Counted from the stretch's first letter, positions 25,077-39,448 are shown. The stretch: 64,000 nt of DNA from Apiospora phragmitis (GCA_038363925.1 JAQQWL010000013.1:1612001-1676000); one strand, 5' to 3'. Notes: generated by a model from the letters alone, not told the origin. Made by a program: numbers and translations.

Positions 25077-28000
25077 TAGTTTTAATATTTCGTCGTAAAA
25101 AGTATACTCTCCTTCCCTCTTTTAAAGTTAATCCTTTTAACTTAATTTAATCGGCATATTTTTTTATTCGTTATTAAAAAAAGGTAAGGTATTATAATAA
25201 AATAGTTTAAAATTCTTTTAATTTCTTAATTTATATAATCGCGATTAATACTAGCTTTCTTTTTAAAGGTTTTTTAATAATTTCTAAGTCGTACCCGTAG
25301 TTCGCTTAAAATAATAATATACGTATAATTTCGTTATTCGCGTTATTATAAACGAACTACGCTATAAGTAATAATTATATTTAATTATTTTATTTATAAT
25401 TAACGTAATAATATAAGTATTACTTTAATATTTAATTTATCCGCTTAGTTTATTTATTTATTCAAAGGTAATAAGCCGTAAATACTTTATATTTAACGCC
25501 GAGTTACGCTATAAGCGATTTCTAAAACTTAGTAATAAATAACTTATATCGGTTAAAAATAATCGTTTTAAATAGCTGGTATTATTAAACGATTATTCGA
25601 AGGAACGTATAAGTTAAGTTATTAGTATTATTAAATTCTTTATATAATAAGAAATAAGTATATTTCGTGAATTTATTCGTAATTATTAAGATATTATTAT
25701 AATTAACTTTAGTTAAGGGTTCTTTTAATAGGGGTAGCTTAATTATAAAGTTAAGTGTAATCGTTTTTACGCCTTATTTAGCGGTAGGATTAGCTATAAT
25801 TCTTTATATAATTAATGCTTAACGGCTTTAACTTTATTATAAAGGTTATATTTATTAATTACTTTAATTATAATTAGTTTAAGGTTTTTATAATCGAATT
25901 ACTTAATAATTCGCATTTAAGTTTTAAATATTCCTTAATATTTATACGCGAGGTATTCGTAGAACTCCTTAATAAATTCCTCGCGGTACTATTTAGGGAT
26001 AGAAACCTTACCTCGGTAAAAAATAAGATTATCGCGGCTTTCGAGGTGATTTCGAACGTAATTAATAAAATAGAGGGTCCGATTAAATTATTTAAACTTA
26101 GTAACTTATTTATTATTATATTAAACGTAGTTCGTAATACTTAGTTACTATAATAGCGTAAGGTTATCGTTTTAATTATAAATTAAAATAGTCCGCATTT
26201 TTAATAAGACTTTTTTTTAATATTTTAGTCGTTAATTTAATACGTTAACGCGACCGTTCTTATTGTTTTTATAGAAAATAATAATAAAATTAAATCTTAA
26301 TAAGAATTTAAACTATTATATTTATTATTTATTTAACTTTTTAATAATAATAAACGTCGTAAGGTTTTTATAATCGGTATAAATCTTTACGGGTTTTATT
26401 ATTTAGTTAAAATAATATCTTTATTTTTTATAAGCTTTAATAATAGTTATTACCTTTTTATTATAGATTTAATAATTAAGTTTTAATTTATTAAGCTTTT
26501 TAAAAAAAATTACGATAAGGTGCGACTTCTCGTCGTTATTTCGTTAATTTAGCTACCCTCCGATCGTATACTTTAATACGTTAGTTTTAATTTTAAAAGG
26601 TTTAGTAAAGTTTATTACGTAAAGTATTAATTCGTTAAAAAATCGTTCCTTAATATCGTAAAAAGCTCCGGCTTTTTTTCTATTTATCGGAATAGCTCGT
26701 CCTTTTTTATTAAGTTCGTTAAAAGTATCGCTATCTTATTAAATCCGGGGATAAAGATCCGGTAATAATTAGCTAGTTTTAGGAAGGATTTAACTTCTAT
26801 AGCGTTTATAGGCGTGAGCTATTCTTTAACTATTAAGATTTTTAAAGGTTTTATCCGAATCTCTCCGGGGGATATTACGTATTTTATAAATATAGCTAAT
26901 CGCTAGTACAATTCGTTTTTTTTAAGTTAATTAATAAATTAATATCCTATAATTTTTAAAGTATTAATTTTATATACTCTTTATATTATTACTTATTTTT
27001 AAAATATATTAAGATATTATCGAGATATATTACGATAAATTTATTAAAGTATTCGCGTAAAACGTAATTAATTATCGTTTAAAAATTAGCCGGTATATTA
27101 ATTAAATTAAATAGTATAATTTAATATTTAAGATATTTATATTTAATTCGAAACGCGGTTTTTATTCTTTTTTTTAATCCGGATTAAGTTATGCGTATTA
27201 AAGAGATTAAATATTATAAAAATCTTAACGTATAATAATTTATTTCGTAGGTCGCCGATTAAGGATAAAGGGTACCGGTTTTTAATAATAATTTTGTTAA
27301 ACTTCTAATATTTAATATATATACGCCACTTAAGTTTCCCGTTCTTGCTTTTTTTCGGAACGAAAAGGATAAGGAAGCTTATTAATAATATAAATAGTTA
27401 TATAACTCTTTTTCGAGGTTTTCCGTAATATATTCTTTTAAGGCTTATTTATATTTTATTATTTAATAAGGTTTAAATGATAACTTTTTTAATTTCGACT
27501 ATTAATATAATAAAATTATAAATATTTTAATTATTCATTATTAAATATAAAAACCTATTTTAATCTACTCGTTATTATTTTTTTATAATAAGCGGCGTTT
27601 ATTTTTTAAACGCTATTTTTATAAGTAATTATTAATTTCTTATAATCGATTATTATATCGTCGTTATCGTTCTTTTTACTTTTTATACAATATTTTTAAA
27701 TATATTAACGGGGGTATTTTTATACTTTTCCTCGTATAAAACATTATCCTTAATACTTAAAATTCTAGTTTTCCGAATAATTCGAAGGTTTATTAAGTTC
27801 GTTAAAGTTTATAAACGCTTTATAAGTTTTTTAATATAATAAAGGGGTCCTTTTATTAGGTATATACCTATACGTTTTAAAAGCGTTAGGCGCTCTCCTT
27901 TAAACGTTTATAAGCTCGCGATTTTTCCTAGGCGTATTTAAGGGATCAGTCCTTAAAATACTCCTTTTAATCTTATCCTTTTAAATAATACTATCGTAAC

Positions 28001-29805
28001 TACCGTGGGTCTTTTTATATTAATAAGTATACGCGTCGTCCGTTAAGAATGAACGTTTAAATCTTCCCGATAGTATAGTTAAGGTATAGTCGTATAATTA
28101 GTCGCTTACCGATCCTTCGAGGAAATTATTTATACTTAAGCTTTTCTACGAGGTGCTCTATATAAGCGTCGTGTACGTACGAGATCTATAAGACCGTGAA
28201 ATATCCTTCGTATATAAAAAAAACTCGGAGGTTATTTTTTACCGCGTAATTACCGTGTATTTTTTAATTAAAACCGGCCGTAATAAGTATTTAGCGTAAA
28301 TATTTTAAATCGTGGTAAGAAATATTAGGAATAATTAATTATTCGTCGGTTTTTGAATTTCTAAATTTAACGGTCTCGTTTATTAATTCGTTTATTAATT
28401 ATTTTAATTAATTTATAATATTATTTATTAAATTATTAGTTTCGTTATATAAAAGTGGTTATTTTTTTCGTATTATAACAACGCTTCGTTTATAATTACC
28501 TTTAGCTATAAAAGCTTTAAAGAATTATTTAATTCTTTTTTTATTAATTAAATATAAGGTATACCCGTTATTATAATAAATTATTAAAATAAGCTATTAT
28601 ATTTTATAATAACGTTAAAATATTATTCGTTTAAAGCTTTCTAGAAATCCTTTTTTAAGGCTCGATATTTTCGAGCGTAATATCCTTATTTTTAATAATT
28701 ATAATAAATAGTATATTAATTTTTATTACGTTTATTATATTTAATAATATCGAAGTTTATAGATTTATTTTAATAATTATATATTATAATATTATTAGAT
28801 GATATATTATTATAGTAACGTAATTATTTTATATTAATTTAAATTTACCTAATTTATCGTTAATATTTACTTTACTTTTCGCGGCGTTATTCGTATATAC
28901 GAGTATCGATCTTAATAATAAGCTTTATATATAAAAAGAAATTATTAAGGGTATTAAGCCGGCTGAGTTTATTTTAAAATTCTTTTTTAATTCTCGGTAA
29001 TATATTATAATTTAATCGAGTTATAATACGTTAGAGCTCGGCGGTATAAAAAGCGGCTAATCTTTTTTATTTAAAGGTTTCGAGTTCTCTTTTTATTTAT
29101 CGCTTTTTATCGAGGTTTTAAAAAAGTAATTTAAAAGCTTGTTTAAAGCCCTTATAATTTTCGAAAATTCGTTATACCTCCGTGCGGCATAGCTTAACTT
29201 ATTAATCGTTTTTTACGAGTTCGTTTAAATAGGGCTAGAATTAAACAAGTATTTTATTTTTAAAGAAAAAGGCGGCGTAAATAATTTATTAAGTAACGTT
29301 TTAAAACGTTTTTTCGTAAAATTATTAATAAGCTTTAAATTAAACGAGGAAGCTTCGGAGGTTCCCGCTCGTTCCGTTAAATAATAGTAACATATTAATC
29401 TTTATATTTTTTTTAAGTATAATAAAGGTTTAAATAATATTAATAGCTATATAAAAAAGACGTACTTTTTTATATAACTTATCGATATTATAAAGTATTT
29501 ATTTTAAAATACTTTTAATAAAGAGCTCGTTACGCTTTTTTTTAAACTTAGTATAATAATATTAATAGTTAGCGTTCCTTTACTCGTATTATTTAATTCG
29601 CTTAGTTAATATTTACGGTTTAAGGTTATTATTATTATCGTCGCTATCGATATTTATAACGGGGTTTCGCTAAGAGGTGCTAGAGGTGGCGATAGGAATC
29701 TTTCCTTATCGAATAGTATTATTAAGGCCGGGTATAAATAGAATTTTTATAAGGTTATTATTTAAAGGTTTAAATAATGATCTATAAAAATAAAAATAAT
29801 TAAAA
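25077..29805 (-). pseudogene. gypsy3 gag-pol remnant (5' and central part)
   Basis: Read on the minus strand, gag lies near 28900-29720 and pol at lower coordinates. The RNase H boundary and the reverse transcriptase near 26690-27370 match gypsy1 21150-21830 in reverse. It joins across gypsy1 to 16366-17261. Both strands are full of stops. Confidence 0.75.
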
Positions 29806-29862
29806 TATAATAAACGTTATTTAACTTTTAAAAAAAACTTAATAAAACGTATTAAGGTTTAT
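29806..29862 (-). repeat. LTR-C, 5' LTR of gypsy3, inner fragment
   Basis: 57 bases that match the first part of 13910-14547. Copia then interrupts at TTTAT (29858-29862), and the LTR resumes at 44805. Confidence 0.8.
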
Positions 29863-30076
29863 TATTAAAATAATAAAAACTAAGGTTTTTTATATTACTT
29901 TAAAAAAAATACTATATACCTACGCGCACGAACCCCTTTTCTATTTTATTAAGAGGGGTATACGATGCCCCTCGTAACTAGTACTAGAGATAGATATAAA
30001 TAAAAAAATATAATAATATAACCTCGATTAAACCCGGAACCTACTTATATATATATATATATAAACTTATTTAATA
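29863..30076 (+). repeat. Copia 5' LTR
   Basis: 214 bases with a TA microsatellite near its end (~30047-30062) where the 3' copy has ACGTACGTA. It shares the AAGAGGGGTATACGATGCCC core with the copy at 44585. Confidence 0.88.
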
Positions 30077-30575
30077 TTAATTAATAATTATATAAAATAA
30101 TTATAAATTAATAAGAGTAAAGAGACGGTTTTACGCCCCTATTAATATAAAGGCGACCGTATTAAAAAGCCCGGAGAATTTCCGCCCGTTAAAAATTCGG
30201 AGGCAGAGCTAAACTAAATTAACCGTACGAGGAGGAACCCTTTTCCCGAGTATATATTATAAAGAGGAGACTAGGTTTTAAATTATACGCGAAACTAGCT
30301 AAGCTATATATAATTATATACTTAAATAACCTTATTATATAATTTATAAAATAATAACCCCTATTAAAATAGAATTAATTACGGTCGGCGAATCGAGACT
30401 AAGCTCGAATATATCGAACTTAAATAAACCGATAACCCTAGACCTTAAACTACTTATATACGAAAAAGTTTCTTAAAATACCGGGATTCTTTTAATAGTT
30501 TAGAAAAAAAACGTTAACCTCGCTCTTTAAAAATTCGAACCTTTAAACGTACTCTTCGAAAAAACAATACTCGAA
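30077..30575 (+). pseudogene. Copia 5' internal fragment (leader and gag start)
   Basis: About 0.5 kb between the copia 5' LTR and the gypsy2 insertion (TCGAA at 30571-30575). It continues at 39449. No readable domain. Confidence 0.6.
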
Positions 30576-31275
30576 TATTACGACCTAGCTTAAGCATACG
30601 ACCTAGAACCTACTTTACGGCACGGCTTAACGATACCCCGAACAGCTGTAAAAAAAACCTAATATAACTCTAAGCCCTACCATGTTAGTACTACTCTACT
30701 AATTAGCGAAACCCTACTAGTTAGCGAAGCTTTATTAATTAGCGAAACCTGCGACGATTAGTTACGATAATAACCGGTAGTACGAAATAGATAATACGGA
30801 GTAGACAGTATAAAATAAATAGTATAAAAAGCTAGGAATAAATAAGCTATAGTAGGATAATATTAGTAATATAGGGATAAAATATAAATATATTAAATTA
30901 TAAATATCTAGCGCGAACTAAGAGAAGTAAGATATATTAGACCGTAGATATCTCTAAGGTCTAACGAGATTAATAAAATAAAGATTAAATATATAATAAT
31001 AAACGTTTCTTATATATTTTATATAAATACTTTTTATTTTAATAATGAATTTAAGTATTAATTTTAATTTATTAATAAAGTAAATAGTTTTAACATAATT
31101 ATTATAAACTTTTTTAAATATATATACTTTAATAACTTTCGTTTTTATAATTATTATATATTATATTAATAAAGGCGGCCTTTTATTATATATTTACATA
31201 CTTTTTTATATTATTAATATAAACCTTAATATATTTTATTAGGTTTTTTTTAAAACTTAAATAATATTCGTTATA
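30576..31275 (+). repeat. LTR-B, 5' LTR of gypsy2
   Basis: 700 bases. About 180 bases present here are absent from the 3' copy; they include three near-identical units of about 19 bases with core TTAGCGAA at ~30697-30750. Confidence 0.85.
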
Positions 31276-31379
31276 TTTTAATTACTTTTATTTTTACGAG
31301 TTATTACTTAAACTTTTAAATAATAATATTTATAAGAACTATTTTTATATTTAAACTTAATAATACCCCTCGTTACGAG

Positions 31380-33017
31380 AAGGCCCCCGCTATTACCGTA
31401 AGTACCCTTTAACGAGGCTTTATTATAGAGGTAGATAACGACGATAATAATAACGGCCCTACCCGATAAGCGTTAGTTAAACGAATTAAAGAATTTAATT
31501 AAAAAAGCGCTAACTATTAGCATTACTACGGTAAACTCGAAAAGGAGCGTAACGAGCTTTTAATTAAGAACGCCCTAAGGTAAATATTAGATATTAACGA
31601 GCTACGCGAAAAAGTGCGCCTCTTTTATACCGCCGCTAATATTATTTAAACCCCTATTACTCCTAAGGGAGGAATGAAGATTAGTACCTTAGCGGCTTTT
31701 AACGAGATAAACGAGAACCTCCGCGGGTTTTTTATTTAGGTTAAAACTTATTAACGGTTTTATAAAAAAAATATTTTAAAATATTACTTAATAAATCGTT
31801 TACGCTGGCTCGTTTTTTAAAAGTGAAGTACTCGCTTAATTTAAACCTTATTTAAACGAACTTATAAAAAACGATTAATAAGTTAAGCTATACCGCGTAA
31901 AAGTATAACGAGTTTTTAAAAGTTACGATAGTTTTAAATAAACTATTAAGTTATTTTTCTAAAACCCCGACGAGAATTAATAAGTAAAAAAAGAACTAGA
32001 AACTTTTATATAAAAAAGTTTAGCCGCTTTTTATACCGCCGAGTTCTAACGTATTATAACTTAACTAAATTATATAAAAGTTATAAAAATTATAATATAT
32101 TATAAAGAATTAAAAGAAAATATTAAAAACGAACTTAGCCGGCTTAATATTTCCGATAACTTTTTTTCGTATATAAAGCTTATTATTAAAATCGATACTT
32201 ATATATATAAACGCCGCCGCGAAAAGTAAGGCGGGTAATAACGGTAAACCGGTCGGATTTAAGCTAATATAAGGCGATCACGTTATTATAATAATATACC
32301 GCCGAGAAATAATACGGCGTATAGTTATTATAGCGGACTTATAAATTTTAACGCTATTAAATATATTAAATATAATAAAAAATAGTATATTATTTACTAT
32401 AATTATTAAAAATAAGGGTATTACGTTTAAAAATATTAGGTATATAAAAAGGATTTTTAAAAAGTTTTAAAAAAATAATATATTAATATTATTAAAATAA
32501 AAGATGCTCTTATAATAAGTATTAAAAGTAATAACGTTACTATTAAATACGGTAACCTATTTTAAATACCTTATTACATTAATAAGTACACCTTTTATTT
32601 AATAGATAAGGAAGGAACCGGATAGTTTTTTAAAGCCTTTAAAAATAAAAAGAACTATAGCCGAAGCGTCGCGATAATACGAAAGGAATAACGTTTTTTA
32701 TATAATAAAAATGGCGATTTAATAAATAATATTATAAGCCGGTTAAAATAACTAATAAGTTATAAATATTTAGTCGGTATATTAATAAACGAGTTAATAA
32801 ACGAGATTATTAAATTTAGAAATTTAAGGACCGACGGATGGTTAGTTATTTTTAATATCTTTTACCTCGATTTAAAATATTTACGCTAAATACTTATTAC
32901 GGCCGGGTTTAATTAAGGAATTTATAGTAATTATACGATAAAAAACGATATCCGAGTTTCTTTTATATACGAAAGGTATTTTACGCTTTTATGAATTTTA
33001 TATATATATAGCGCTTA
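31380..33017 (+). pseudogene. gypsy2 gag and start of pol (decayed)
   Basis: Colinear with gypsy1 17970-19640 and stops abruptly at pogo2. The capsid region near 31690-31900 and the knuckle-like segment near 32320 are recognisable by alignment only. Confidence 0.65.
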
Positions 33018-34849
33018 ACGTACCTTATAAACGAGCTGCGTATATAAGCGATCTGCGTACTTTTAATTAACTTTTTTATAATTAATTTTATACTAACTTT
33101 TCTACTTTAATAAGTATAGAATTAAAAAATAAAGAAAAAAGGTTTAATTTAACGCTTTAAGCGCTTTAAAATAAACTGAAATTAAGTATACGAAAAGCTA
33201 CAGCGATATATCATGTCTTAGAGTCGACTTTACGCAGCCGACAACGCGGAATTCGATTATAATCTAAAATCTCTATAAATTCTCAAAAGCTTTTTAATTT
33301 TAAAAAGGAATTATTTATTCGATATATTATTAATCTAGATACGCGATCGTTTCTTCCCCGGCTAAGTAATATAAAAGATATAGCGAATTAATTACTTAGT
33401 TTATATAACGCGGGACGCGTCGACATTAACTAGGCCTTTAACTTCGTACAACGATAATTAGACCTCCGGACGCGTTTTAATCGAAAAATCGATTATTAAA
33501 AAATCCTTTATAAAAATCTTAATACGTATCGCGTATAATTTATTTTCGTATAGAATATAATTAATAAATATAGGATATAAAAAAAGGATATATGTAATTT
33601 TAATAAAACCGTGTTTTTTATAAGTTAAATCTTATTTAAAATAATTATAACCACCTTTAATTAATACGGAAAGCTTAAGGTAATATAGTAAAAAAACCGG
33701 GAATAGGTTATAATTATTTAAAGCGTCGGATTAAACGGTTACGCTATCCCTTCGTATGTTATTTTTATTAAAAAATTATACCTCTTTTTTTAATATAAGA
33801 ATAATTTATTATTAAAAACCTAAGTGATCATATTTATTAGAAATAATTAAATTATAAATAAAAAAGGCGAGGACTAAATTTAATATTTTAATTAATATAT
33901 TAAGTTTTATACGAAGGGTTATTATCGCCTCTTAATTCTAGACGGCTACGAAAGCTATTATTTATTAATTTTGAAGCTTTATTATAAAAAGAACTTGATT
34001 ATTATATTTTATATACTTTTTTATTTATTATATAAGTTCTAACCTTTTAATATCAGCTGTTTTTATATATTAAAAAAAGGATATAAAAAAGAAATTAAAG
34101 GTTTTATATAAGAGTATATTACTTATATATTTAAAAAAGACTTCTTATTAACGTTTTTAAAAACGTTTTAAACGATTTTTACCGTTTTTAATATATAAAA
34201 AAGCTTTTAAAAAATAAGACTTATTTTATATAATCCGGAATATATTATTATATAATTAAATATAAAGCTACGTATTTTAATACTTCCGGGTATATTCTCC
34301 GGCCTATTTATCCTTTAAGAATTAAAAACCCTATATAACTTAATTAAAACCCAGTCTTAAACCGAATACGTTCGAAACCGTATCGTATAATATTAATATA
34401 ACTTTTTAATATTTATTTTAATTAGCTTTAATTAGATTATAAAGGTTATAACGCAGGTTATATACCGAGTTACTTTTTTAAAAAGTAAGAACGCGATACT
34501 TCGAAAAGTAAATAAAATACTTAACCGGCGCGGCCGTACGAAAAAGAAACGGCTATAAAATAGAGAATTATTTCGTATATAAGTTAGAAAAGACTTATAG
34601 TTTTAAAGAGATATTAATAAATAGTTATATAAGGACGTTTAGGACACGCTTATAACGTTATAAAATCTACGGAGAGCCCGGGCATAATACGCGTATTTAT
34701 TAAAATAATATAAAAACTTTCAAAGATAATAATTATTAATATATTTAATTAATTTTAGATATTATAATCGAATTAATTTATAATTTATAAAGCTTAATAA
34801 TAATAAATACATAGCTCGCTTATATACGTAGCTCGCTTATAAAGTATAT
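33018..34849 (+). mobile_element. pogo2: Fot/Pot2-like transposon in gypsy2
   Basis: Left TIR ACGTACCTTATAAACGAGC after TA (33016-33017). The right TIR ends near 34849 but is followed by TT, not TA. 1,832 bases, colinear with pogo1 plus the ~130 bases missing there. Plus-strand transposase remnant ~33140-34360. The right flank is gypsy2 sequence from 2.1 kb further along than the left flank. Confidence 0.82.
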
Positions 34850-36660
34850 TTTAAAAATTAAATCCTTTTTAAAATTAATTAATTATTACCGGATTTTTAT
34901 CCCGGGTTTAATAAGATAGTAATATTATTAATAAACTTGACGAAAAAGGATAAATTATTTTAATAAACGGAAAAAAAAGCCGAAGCTTTTTATAATATTA
35001 AGGAGCGGATTTTTAACGAATTAATACTTTATATAACGGATTTTATTAAACTTTTTAGCATTAAAACCGATATATTAAACTATGCGATTAAAAAGTAATT
35101 AAATTAATAAAATAATAAAAAGAAATTATACTTTATTATATTCTTTTTAAAAACGTTTAATAAATTAAAAATTAATTATTAAATTTATAATAAAAAATTA
35201 ATAATTATTATAAAAATTTATTAAAAATAAAGATATTATTTTAATAAAACAGTAAAATTAATAAAAGTTTATATTAATTATAAAAACTTTGTAACGTTTA
35301 TTATTATTAAAAATTTAATAAATAATAAATATAATAGGTTAAATTCTTTTTAAGATTTAATTTTATTATTATCTACCGAAAGGGTAACGAAAGCGGTCGC
35401 GCCGACGTATTAAGCCGATAATTAAATTATTAAAGAAAAGTTCTATTCGAAACGCGAACTATTTTAATTTATAACCGAAATAAAAACTTCGTATTATTAT
35501 AATAATTAAGTTATTAAATTTTAATAATTTAATTAAACCCTCGATCTCGCCGACTATATTAAAAACTACCCCGAGAACTAAAACGGTCTCGCTTTTTATT
35601 AAAATAAGATTTATATTTCCGAGTAATACTACGGAGATTTTATTAACGAATTTTATAAATACTTTATATATAAATATTAAAAAGTATTTAAAACTTAGAA
35701 CCGAATTATTAAATAATTTAATTATAAAACCTTAAGCTAATCGTAATTAAAATAATTAATAAATATAATTTATATAATAAAACTAAAGCCGCTTAATATT
35801 AATTATATAAAAAATTATAACCGATTTTATTATTAAATAAAATATAAATAATAATCGTATTTAGTTTTATCATTAAACTATTTTTATTAAAAAAACCCTT
35901 AATTAAAATTAATTATAATAATATCTTAATAATTATAAATAAACTTATAAAATATACCTACTTCTTATCGTATAAAAACTCTAATACTATTAACGACCTA
36001 GCCTATACGTTTTTATAAATAATTATTAATTAATACGAGCTACTTAAAATAATTATTTCTAACCGAAATAAATTATTTACTACTAAGTTTTAAAAATCGC
36101 TTATAGCATAACTCGGCGTAAAATATAAGCTATTTATAATTTATTACCCTTAGACGAATAAATAAACCGAGCGAATAAATCGAAAAATTAAAAAAACTTT
36201 AAATAATATTATAATAAAACCGCACTTTTTTCTAATAATAAATAAGAAAATTAACCTTAAAAAAACAAAATTTACTGCTTATAACGAAATATTAAGACTA
36301 AACGACTAAATAAAAAACTAGACTTTTTAAAAAGATCGAATTATTTAAAATCGTAAAAATTATTTTAAAAACTAATTATTAATTATCGTTATTTAAAATA
36401 ATATAAATATACCTTATAATTTTTATTTTATTATTTAAATTAATTTTTAAAAATATGAAAATAGAAATATAACTAGAAATTAAAACAAATTAATATAAAT
36501 ACGAAATTAAAACAATTCTTAATGAGAAGAATAAAAAAAGTAAAAATACCTCGTTAAATAAAAGGTTTATTTATTAAAAAATAACACTTAAAAACTTAAA
36601 AAATATTGAAAAAAGCCGTTAAAAAGCTTCGGAAATTTAAAAAATAATTCTAAACTTTAT
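34850..36660 (+). pseudogene. gypsy2 pol 3' part (RNase H, integrase, chromodomain)
   Basis: Resumes at the position matching gypsy1 ~21728 and runs through integrase (~35600-36200) to the chromodomain region (~36480-36610). More mutated than gypsy1. Confidence 0.7.
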
Positions 36661-37257
36661 TAATAATAACGGTTTTAATAATGTATTAAAATATATAATA
36701 TTCTAATCGAGAAAAAAATAGATAAATAATATTAAAACCTCTTTAAAAAATAACTCGAATATAATTTTATAACGAGCCTCTTCCTTAATTTTTTCACGCT
36801 TAATACGCTTCAACTCCTTAACGTTATTAATATCGTAACGAACCGCTTATATTATTTACTTAAACTAGAGTTTCTTTTATTTTCGAAAACGAAAAACCTT
36901 TTCCTTTATAACCTAAAGCTTACCTTTTAATTTCTAATATTACTTAGTAATTTTCCGCAATTTAATAAAAATAATACTTTAAATATTATATCGAAAATAA
37001 TCTTAATAAATATATTTAATATAATAAAACAAGTTGTATATCGAAACTTTATAAAAAAAACTTATAACCCTTGTAATAAAAGTATAATAATATAATAATA
37101 AATAATAAAACGTATATTTTTTAATATAATTAAATATAATAAATATATATTTTAATAATAAAAAAGAATTTATAAAGATTAATTTAATAAAAACTTTTTA
37201 AATATTTATATCGATTAAACCGTTTTAAAAATAAAATAAATAAAAAAAGGGAAATAG

Positions 37258-39448
37258 TATTATAACTTAACTTAAATATATAACTTCGAGCCTATTTTAT
37301 AATAATAATTAATAATACGAAATAAATAATATAAAAAAACTAAAAATAGATAAACTATAACAGGATAGTACGAATTATATAAGAATAAAATATAAATATA
37401 TTAAATCGTACATATTTAACGCGAATTATAAAAAATATATTAAACCGTAATTATTCTTAAAGTTTAATAGGATTAATAAAAAAGAAATTAAATATATAAT
37501 AATAAAGGTTTTTTATATATTTTATATAAATACTTCTTATTTTAATAATTAATTTAAATACTACTCTTAACTTATTAATAAAATAAATAACTTTAATAAA
37601 ACTATTATAAACCTTTTAAAATTTATATATTTTAATTACCTTTATTTTTATAATTACTATATATTATATCGATAAAGGTAGACTTTTATTATATATTTAA
37701 ATACTTTTTTATATTATTAATATAACGTATCTTATAAGCGAATATCCTATATAAGCGAATATCTTATTCTTTTATACCCCTTTTAATAAAATATAAATTA
37801 ATTTTATTACAACGTATTTAATATATTAAAATTAATCGGAATCCTTATTTCTAAATACTTCTATATTATTCTAATAAGTATACGTATTATGCCCGGGCTT
37901 TCCGCAGATTTTATAGCGTTATAAGCGTTTCTTAAACGTCCTTGTACAACCACTCCTCCAACGCGATTCGTTTTATAACTATTTATTAATATTCCTTTAA
38001 AACTATAAGTCTTTTTTAGCTTATATACGAAGTGATTTTTTATTTTATAGCCGTTTCTTTTTATATAGCGGCGCCGGCTAAGTATTTTATTTACTTTTAA
38101 AAGTATCGCGCTCTTATTTTTTAAAAGAGTAACTCGGTATATAATATATATTATAACTTTTATAATTTAATTAAAAATAATTAAAATAAATATTAAAAAG
38201 TTATTTTAATACCGTATAATATAGTTTCGAATATATTTAATTTAAAATTAAACTTTAATTTATTTATTTAAAGTTTTAAATTTTTAAGTAATATATGCCC
38301 GTATAAAATATTTAATTTCTTTTTTATACGCTTATTTTAATATATAAAAACAGCCGATATTAAGAGGCTAGAGCTTATAAAACGAATAAGAAGGTATATA
38401 GAGTATAATAATCGAGTTCTTTTTATAATAGAGCTCGAAAGCTATCGAGTGGTGGCTTTCGTGGCCGTTTAGGACTAAGAGGCGATAACGACCCTTTATA
38501 CGAGACCTGATATATTAATTAAAGTATCGAATTTAGTCCTCGCCTCTTTTATTCGTAATCTAGTTATTTTTAGTAATTACGATTACCTAGTCCTTCGGTA
38601 ATAGGCTCTTTTCGTACTAGGAAGAGAGGTGCGTTTTCCCGGTAAAGATAATGTACGAAGGGATAGCGTAACGGTATAATCTGACGCCCTGGATAACTAT
38701 AACTTATTCCCGGTTTTTTTATTATACTACCTTAAGCCTTCCGCGTTAATCGGAGGTAGTTACGATTATTTCGGACGAAATTTAGCCTATAAGAAAGCCG
38801 GTTTTATTAAAGTTATAAATATCCTCCTTTTAAATCCTGTATTTATAAATTATATTTTGTACGAAGGTAAACTATGCGCGATACGCGTTAGGATTTTTAT
38901 AAAGGATTTTTTAATAATCGATTCTTCGATTAAAATGCGTCCGGAGGTCTAGTTATTATCGTAAGAAATTAGAAGCCTAATTAACGCCGATACGTCCAGC
39001 GTCGCGTAAGCTAAATAATCGATTCGCTATATTTTTTATATTACTAAGTTAAGGAAAAAACGATCGTGTATTTAAATTAATAATATATTAAATAATCGCA
39101 TTTTCTTCGGAATTTAAAAGCTTTCGAGAATTCGTAGATATTTCGTATCGTATAGGTTAATTATTTCGTTTACGTTATAAGGTTCTTAATAAAACGTAAT
39201 AAATTAATATAGCTTTTCGTACGCTTAAAATTAAGTCTTTTTAAAGCGCTTAAAGCGCTAGAGTTATATTACTCTCTTTTTAAAGTTAAAGCATTTTCGG
39301 ACGTAAAAGAATATAAAAAAAGGTTAAGGCTATAAAGAAATTTATAAAAGTAGGACATTCGCTTATATAAGATATTCGCTTGTGGGATACGTTAAACCCT
39401 AATACGTTTTACTAAGTTTCCTTTAATACTTAAATAGCGTTCGTTATA
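37258..39448 (+). repeat. LTR-B, 3' LTR of gypsy2, split by pogo3
   Basis: Parts 37258-37724 and 39395-39448 total 521 bases, against 700 in the 5' LTR. Joining across pogo3 restores the ATTAATATAAACCCTA stretch seen in other LTRs of this group. Confidence 0.85.
37725..39392 (-). mobile_element. pogo3: Fot/Pot2-like transposon in the gypsy2 3' LTR
   Basis: TIRs ACGTATCTTATAAGCGAATA and (reversed) ACGTATCCCACAAGCGAATA, with TA at 37723-37724 and 39393-39394. 1,668 bases. Transposase remnant on the minus strand, best preserved near 38440-38760. Its termini define a second TIR type shared with pogo4. Confidence 0.9.

Larger units (their letters stand above)
30576..39448 (+). mobile_element. gypsy2: Ty3/gypsy element nested in copia
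   Basis: Flanked by TCGAA (30571-30575) and CCGAA (39449-39453), a 5-base duplication with one C/T difference. 5.37 kb remain after removing pogo2 and pogo3. Compared with gypsy1 it lacks about 2.1 kb (gypsy1 ~19640-21727), which accounts for the short length. Confidence 0.88.
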
